64,000 bases of DNA from a bacterium (GTDB taxonomy: Bacteria; Patescibacteriota; Gracilibacteria; Absconditabacterales; Absconditicoccaceae): the NCBI GenBank assembly GCA_020627925.1, contig JAHDFY010000004.1, forward strand, positions 62,001-126,000. Reading direction: 5' to 3'. The translations under genes were made by a program, and so were the position numbers. A model generated the notes under the pieces. It was not told the origin of the DNA. It worked only from the letters and a program-made list of their open reading frames with translations, and searched no databases. Below are positions 58,361-64,000 of the stretch, one piece after another. The stretch's first letter is position 1. Each line of letters starts with the position of its first letter.

Positions 58361-59881
58361 CTAAGGACTAAAAATAAAAGGAGCTTGGTGATAGATAACT
58401 ACAGGATTTTGCAAAAGATAATAATAGACTTGCTTCATGTTTTGCTCATAAGATCACGAATTTAATCGTGTGTGAGTGTCGTAAGATTCTTTCATTGTCT
58501 TATCAATAAGCAAAAGATTCTCATTCAAAAGAGCACGAAGAGCATCTCTATCATCTTTATTGTTTATTGAAAAACGAAAACCATCATAACGAGAGACATG
58601 GAATTCAACTCCTCCACGATCATAAGAAGCTCATTGTTTTTCCCACGAAGGCATAGCTGGAATATCATTCATCATAGACCTAAAATTTCATGTAAGTGAA
58701 CTAGTAGCAACAGCTCCCAAAGACATCTCATCAGAAACAGGTGAATCAGTCACATGAAACAAAAAGATACCCAAAAGAAGCATAACAAAAGCTAGTCAAT
58801 GACGATGGGGTTTTTTATTTTTTTCCAAGAAACTAACAAACAAAACACACAAAGCCAAAACTATTAATGACAAATATGGTCAAAAAGAAGGACCTCACAA
58901 TGTGTGAAAAACGACAACAACAATAAGCAGCAGAATAAATAATGATACTCATCACAACAATCATTGAAAAGAGAATCAAGAAGAAAATACTGATCAATTT
59001 TTATTAATCGATAGTTTTATAGTCGTAGTTTTTTGAATAGCTGACAGTGGTAAGGTTTTGGTTTGATAGATACCTATTTCTTGTTGTGTTGCAGTCGATT
59101 CTTTTTCAAGCACGTATTTTTTTCAATGATAACGAAAACTATATAAGACAACTTTTTCTCCGATAGTATATGACTTTATATTTTCTCCTTGTATCTTTTT
59201 TACTTTGACACGATCAATTTCATAAAGAGGAATAGATCATTTATCGGTTATCAATGCTGTGTCTGTAATTTCTTGAAGAGAAAAAGGAAGGGATGTTTTC
59301 CATGAAAGTTCAACTTCTTTTTCTTCTTTTTCTGTTCGTCATTCCAACCAATTTGCAATTGATTCTGACAAATAAAAAATTTCTCATTTGTTGTTAAGCA
59401 AGGTTCGTTCAAGGTAACGCAATCATCAAGATTCTGCTTGTTCATGTCGCTGTCCTTTATACAAAACACCTCCTGCAATTCTATACTCTTGTTGATCAAT
59501 AGTTTTTGTATGGCCAACACGAAGATCACTAAACAATGTTTTTATATTTTTTTTTGTATAAACAAAAGAAGAATGACAGTGAACACAATCAAGTGTTTCT
59601 CCATCAAAATCTTGCTTTTTTCATGACAAAGAAAAACTTGATCCACAATGAGGGCATGAAAAAGCAACAACGGAAGTATTTGATTGTTTTGCTACAGTTT
59701 TTTGATGTATAGATGACTCCTTAGACAAAATATGTTGATATCTATTGATATAATGACTAGTAGGGTCTTTTTGTTTGAGAAGTGTAATTAGTTTTTTCAA
59801 TGTAACAAAATCTCCTGCCTGATGAGCATCGTACATTTTGGTTAGTAAATCATTCGTAGTAGAGAGATTTTTTTTATCCAT
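58361..59881 (-). CDS. Zinc-ribbon/DUF4178-like membrane protein, 506 aa
   Basis: A helical N terminus (residues 1-65) precedes a zinc ribbon, VVAFSCPHCGSSF and LDCVHCHSSFVY. Next comes a DUF4178-like domain with YRIAGGVLYKGQRHEQAE and GEIFYLSESIANWLEG. A second beta part follows (WKTSLPFSLQEITDT, VLYSFRYHGKKYVLE), then transmembrane helices (LFILLLIVVVVFHTL, YLSLIVLALCVLFVSFL, LAFVMLLLGIFLFHV) and an external tail. Its ATG overlaps the DUF350 gene by eight bases, so the two are coupled. Ends in TAG seven bases before the next ATG. Numerous glycines are TGA. Confidence 0.78.
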
Positions 59882-60086
59882 GAATGGCAGCAGCAATAAT
59901 AATAGCTATTCCCAAAAATATCGCTCAGAACATAATACCCACTGCAATATTTTCATCATCTAGAATTTCTTTATGCAGTGACCAATGAGTCGCTTTTTCT
60001 ACAACAAAAACGCTCAAAGCAAAGAATAAAAGACCAATCACAACATATAGTATAGTTGTTAATAGTAACAAAGAAAATTCATTCAT
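59874..60086 (-). CDS. DUF350 family small membrane protein, 70 aa
   Basis: Two transmembrane helices (LLLLTTILYVVIGLLFFALS and VGIMFGAIFLGIAIIIAAAI) joined by a loop EKATHWSLHKEILDDENIAV. The loop pattern L-x-K-E-I-x-x-x-x-N-x-A-V-G is the hallmark of DUF350 (E. coli YjfL family). The helix-two Gly is TGA. An alternative ATG lies three bases upstream. Overlaps the next gene's start. DUF350 proteins are membrane proteins of unknown activity often placed next to PspA/SpeE/SPFH-type genes. Confidence 0.85.
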
Positions 60087-60118
60087 CATACAAAAAAGTA
60101 ATAAGCTAAAAAAAATAA

Positions 60119-61576
60119 TTAATCAAATTCAATAACAACAACATCATTACTCATGCTGATTTTTTTTACGCGTTCAAAAAGTTTTTTTACCTCTTCTTTT
60201 TGATAATTTGTTGCTCCTCTAGCATCCATTCTTCGTATAACTTCGTCAGCAAAATCCGACCAAAAAAATGAATTATTTCCTATAAAATCATCAACAACAT
60301 CTTTTAAATAATTTCTATCACGACCAACAAAACCTGAATATATTGCAAAGTTTGCTACATCTCAATCCAAAGAGAAACTAAATGAAATAGCTGCATCAAT
60401 AAATTGTTTATCAAAACCTAGATCAGTCACATCTATAACAATTTTTGTTGTTGCAACACCACCACTCAGATCAACTGATGATTTGAAGGCAGTACCCGAT
60501 AAAAGAGAACGAAGTCAAAGATCAAAATATGATGCATCAACAACAAGTTGTCCACTTTGTCCACTTCTAATAAGTTTTCGATTCTGAGCAATTTCCTCTG
60601 TTTTTTGATCAAAAGCAAATTGTTGTTCACTTGTTATAGTATTACCGACAGAATCAATCTGTGTGCTCTGGTGAGTAAGTAAATGAGCAACAGACATTTT
60701 ATAAAACCCATATAACATGAAGAAAAAAACACCCAAGAGAGCAAGAGACAAGAAAGCAAATCCGAAACATCCATATCAGACACAGCCTATTTTTTTTGTA
60801 CTATCACGCATTATTGGTGAAGCATCTTGATATTGTTTATCAAAAGAAACATACAAAATTGTCATACCAGCAATAAAAATTCAATAGTATGATGCAGCAA
60901 ACAATCAATCAAGTAACAAAACAAATTGGGCAAAAAAATCATTGTAAGGATTTCCTCCCGCATCCATTAATGGTCGAGCCAAAAGAGAAGGTAGCGTTTC
61001 ACCAGCAAATGATGAAATAGCTACAAGCAAAACAACAAGAAGAAAAACGAAAAACCAATTATGAAACAAAACAAGTGACACGCTATACTTGATAGCATCA
61101 AATACACTACGTTCCGACGCAAGTGCAATAAGAGGCGCGAAAGCCAAAAAAACAAAAACAACAAATCCTGGCACAATAAAAAGCAAAAACCCAAGATAAA
61201 TCAACAACAAACAGAGAAGACTGACTGCTATCACATGTGGCAAACGTTTTCATAGTATAGCAATACATTCTTGTCCTGTAATTTTCTTACCATACAGATG
61301 TTCTTTGAGTGCAATAAATGAAACTCATAAAGCAACAATCCAAAGAAAAGCATACAACAACAAATAAAACAGTGCAATAAGTGGTTGATCTATCCAAATT
61401 TCTCAAAATTTCACTAAAAGATCTGCATCAAAATAACGCACCAATAAAAGCAAAAACCAAAGAATATAAACAGGGCCAAACACTATCAAAAATTTCTCTT
61501 TAAGTAAATTTCGCAAACAAGAAAAAAATAAACCGACATGTATTGGTGTTCCATCAAGTATCGTCTTTTTTGTCAT
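60119..61576 (-). CDS. Multi-pass membrane protein with C-terminal external domain, 485 aa
   Basis: One continuous code-25 frame. The first 255 residues form about six helices (FLIVFGPVYILWFLLLLVRY, LIYLGFLLFIVPGFVVFVFL, FFVFLLVVLLVAISSFAG) and resemble the general YciC/DUF975-type membrane domain ending in TILYVSFDKQYQDAS. A second part (from about residue 256, MRDSTKKIGCVGYGCFG) has one more helix, then a beta-rich soluble domain (GVATTKIVIDVTDLGFDKQF, DVVVIEFD end). An internal ATG at 60811 could start a separate protein, but no stop separates the halves. Function unknown. Upstream of DUF350, downstream of the SPFH gene. Confidence 0.65.
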
Positions 61577-61597
61577 TGAATTTTTTCTTAGATAAAG

Positions 61598-62623
61598 TTA
61601 TTGCATTTTTTTAAGTATTTCATCTTTTTTTTGATTATAATTTTCTTCGCTAATAATGTTTTTTTCTTTAAGCGATTGTAATTGTTGCAACATAGATTCA
61701 ACTGTTTGGTTGTCATTAGTTTGCATCGCTCCATTCATTACAGCACTTGTTTGTTGTCCCATATTCATACCTACAACAGCGCCCATCATTGCTCAAGAAT
61801 TTCATTCATTTTTTGCAGCTTCTTTTGCTATTTCTAATTGCTCTTTTTGTGCAAATTTTTGCATAGCAGCAGCATCAATGTTTTTTGCTTGATTAATACC
61901 AACTACTTGTGCTCCTTGTGTTGCAATAGAGTTAATTAGTTGTTGTGTCTCTTCAGTAAAGTTAATATCTTCTAGTCTAAAATCATTGATTTCTATTCCT
62001 AAATTTCCAATAGAGTCATTAGCCTTTGCCAAAATAGTAGATGCGATTTCTTCTCTTTTTGCATCAATTTTCGTGTAAGCATATTGTCATTGAGCAAGCA
62101 CATCAGTGATTGTTTGCAAAAGTCTATCAGTCAATAGCGTTGTCATTTCATCAACGGTATATTCATTTTTTGTTGAAACAAAATTTGTCCAAAAATGAGC
62201 AACATCTTTGATCACAAAACTAAAATTACCAAAAGCTCTCAATTGTACAGGAAAATTATATGTTGGTTCCAAATATTTGATTGGGTTTTTTGTTCACCAT
62301 TTTTGATTAGCAATGGTAATCATTTTAACAAAATAGATGGCAGCTTTATCATGAGATTCAAACATACTCATAATATTTTTTAATGAAGTGATAACGGGAA
62401 TATTATCTGTTTGCAATGACCATTTACCCGACTGTGTTTGTACCGCTTCAATAATTCCGTTTTCTACAAGAATAGCAGCAAGTCAAGGGTCAACAATCAA
62501 CGAACTATCATCTTTAATCTCATCTAACGGTCTTTCCCATTTTTTGACTAACAAGAAATCTTCCGGATTTTCCCATCTAATAACATCACGTTTTTGGCTT
62601 CTGAATAAATCCCAGAATCACAT
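61598..62623 (-). CDS. SPFH (band 7) family protein with C-terminal SHOCT-like segment, 341 aa
   Basis: Begins M-G-F-W-D-L-F (codon two is TGA), followed by VIRWENPEDFLLVKKWE and SSLIVDPGLAAILVENG, the pattern of the YdjI/virion-core-protein-like SPFH group. Continues with ITIANQKWGTKNPIKYLEP, FVIKDVAHFWTNFV, and a helical stalk (GNLGIEINDFRLEDINF, EETQQLINSIATQGAQVV). The C terminus (LQQLQSLKEKNIISEENY, QKKDEILKKMQ) matches the SHOCT oligomerisation motif. These proteins scaffold membrane domains and are common next to TelA. It starts 109 bases after telA ends. Confidence 0.85.
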
Positions 62624-62732
62624 TTTTTTTCTACAAAAAAATAAATACTTTATATACAAATCATGATAGCAATATGACAGTAAATTACAAACAATAAAAA
62701 AAAGCAAACAATAAAGTTCGCTTTTATATTTA

Positions 62733-63821
62733 TTATTCACTTTCTTCTTGATCAGCATCAACAAGAACGTCATGAACAAAGTGATAATCTTCTTTTTGCA
62801 CTAGTTGCATTTTTCTCAAATCTTCTGTCGCTTGAGCAAAAATTTTTCTCTCCTCTTCTGCTTCTTTTTTTATAATTTCTCTGTATGACTCAATATCATC
62901 AAAATGTTGTTGAAGTTTTTGGACATTTGCAATAAATTTTTTCTCATCTAAGATTGGTTTTCTCGACAACTCTTCTGATTTTTTGCTTGCCTCAATAGTT
63001 TTGTCAGTCAATTCAGACGAAAGAGAATCAATTGTTGATCCCATTTTTTCTATCACTTTGGCCGATGCATCAAGAGCTTTTTGTCCGCTTACTTCAATAA
63101 TAGCAACACTAAGAAGCGTCTTAAAGATAGGCTTCGAAGCATTCATAGCAAGAGAGAGCTTGGTTGCTGCATCAAGCCTTACTAAGAGTCTCTTTTTTGC
63201 CAACTGAAGGTTTCCTATAAGCACATCCAAATTTCACAAAAAATATTCAATATTTCTTTGAAACATATTATATCTTGCAAGCTCTTTTTCGTCAGAAACG
63301 TTCTCTTTTTTAAAAGAAAACTCTGATAATTTTTCGTTCACAAACTGCCTATACGCAACGACCTTTTCAAGATTTTCGTCCAATCCGTTCAGGAATATTT
63401 TTTGCATATCAATAGACGTATTGAGACTCGTATAAGAAATATCAAATCATTCAAAAATTTGAGCTATTTGCTCGGAAGCAGAATGCATATCAAAGTGAGC
63501 GTTTTTGATATTTTTTTGTAAAGACTTTACTAATTTTCACAACAAAGGTATACTTTTCAACAAAGAAATAATGGCACCGTCATTGGCAATAATTTGTTCG
63601 TAAACAACATTTACATCATTATTTACTTTTGACAGAGTATCAGAAACATCCATGACCGGATCTGTTTCTATAATTTTTTGCACTTCATTGATAACATCAT
63701 CAATAGGAGCTGTAATTGCCTCCCCTACTTCTCTAAAATCTTTTACATCAGAAAATGTTTGAGCAATCGTGTTTTTTTCTTGCTCAGAAAGAATAATTTC
63801 TCTACTATTATCAGTAGTCAT
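62733..63821 (-). CDS. telA: TelA-like toxic anion resistance protein, 362 aa
   Basis: Matches the TelA family (tellurite/toxic anion resistance): mostly long helices, with TSLNTSIDMQKIFLNGLDENL, RNIEYFLGNLDVLIGNLQLA, and RLLVRLDAATKLSLAMNAS, typical of the central conserved block, then ETNQ-like ALDASAKVIEKMG. Length is normal (about 360-400). Few glycines are TGA (e.g. YFLGNL). First gene of the island that runs to the spermidine-synthase-like gene. The role is probably envelope-stress or cell-division related rather than specific to tellurite (inference). Confidence 0.85.
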
Positions 63822-63901
63822 ATATAGCAGTATGGAGAATAAAAAAAAACTTACATAATAATAACAATATAATTCCTATCAGCAAGACAAAAAAAACAAA
63901 A

Positions 63902-63950
63902 AAACTCCCATAAATGCTTTGAACAAAGTAAGCAAGTATTAGGAGTTCTG
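63902..63950 (-). terminator. Terminator before telA (end of an upstream minus-strand gene)
   Basis: On the minus strand AACTCC...GGGAGTT followed by seven T, with an inner helix TGCTT/AAGCA. It ends the gene that enters from the window's right edge and insulates telA. Confidence 0.65.
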
Positions 63951-63958
63951 TTGTATTT

Positions 63959-64000
63959 TTATCGTAAGGTATTGGTTATGATCTTTTTATAATTACCTGG
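63959..64000 (-). CDS. C-terminal end of an unidentified gene (rest outside window)
   Basis: Thirteen codons, PGNYKKIITNTLR, then TAA, on the minus strand just before a good terminator. Too short to identify; called because of the stop-terminator arrangement. Confidence 0.35.
   Translation of the reverse strand, partial: PGNYKKIITNTLR

Noticed and set aside
60119-61576. Two separate genes split at ATG 60811
   Set aside because: There is no stop between the halves and no clear ribosome-binding site at the internal ATG; kept as one gene, with the alternative noted.

Overview
The window comes from a low-GC bacterium that reads UGA as glycine (genetic code 25), so it most likely belongs to the Absconditabacteria (SR1) or Gracilibacteria of the Patescibacteria/CPR. 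With UGA as a stop, almost every gene breaks into pieces. With UGA as Gly the pieces join in frame into full-length proteins, and UGA falls on invariant glycines such as the Walker A loops of an ABC ATPase, Tmk and an OLD ATPase. Only TAA and TAG end genes. All coordinates below use this reading. No tRNA-Gly(UCA) was seen here.

Layout. 3-209: tail of a DsbA-like protein. 432-9012: three large secreted proteins on the + strand with SLH-like domains, cysteine modules and Ig-like repeats. 9096-11600 (minus): membrane protein, peroxiredoxin, VirB2/TrbC-like protein, rpsP, rpmG, and tRNAs with anticodons CAU and GCU. 11748-20936 (minus): one 3062-residue surface protein of DUF11-type repeats, an FG-GAP/VCBS block, an SdrD-B-like domain and a Pro-rich end with an LPKTG motif. 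21181-22314 (+): a glycosyltransferase with no ATG start. 22316-29389 (minus): a housekeeping run yaaA, phosphohexomutase, DUF1653, folA, alkD, thyA, tmk, methyltransferase, holB. 29442-31211 (minus): trxA, a small membrane protein and trxB. 31424-33637 (+): an unknown membrane-anchored protein. 33706-37413 (minus): an acidic secreted protein of eight Ig-like repeats that almost avoids UGA. 37580-39445 (minus): Elp3.

39593-48032 (+): an OLD-family ATPase/TOPRIM protein, a His-rich protein directly abutting an orphan ABC ATPase, an unrecognised 1386-residue protein and a small membrane-anchored protein. 48099-49607 (minus): membrane protein and dprA. 49754-53629 (+): RNase Y, an Lgt-like membrane protein and a membrane-anchored baseplate-J-like protein. 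53636-54531 (minus): two unknowns.

54541-63821 (minus) is a gene island read telA, SPFH/SHOCT protein, multi-pass membrane protein, DUF350, two zinc-ribbon proteins (one or both DUF4178-like), MsrB-MsrA fusion, a very short cyclodipeptide-synthase-like protein and a membrane-embedded spermidine-synthase homologue. It resembles the membrane-stress/tellurite-type islands of other bacteria, with oxidised-methionine repair and a possible aminoacyl-tRNA-using enzyme inserted.

Promoters, where found, are of ordinary sigma-70 type with 16-17 bp spacers. Several lie so close to the start codon that leaders would be very short, and clear Shine-Dalgarno sequences are rare. Intrinsic hairpin terminators are frequent and often shared between convergent genes. 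No intergenic stretch exceeds 300 bases.
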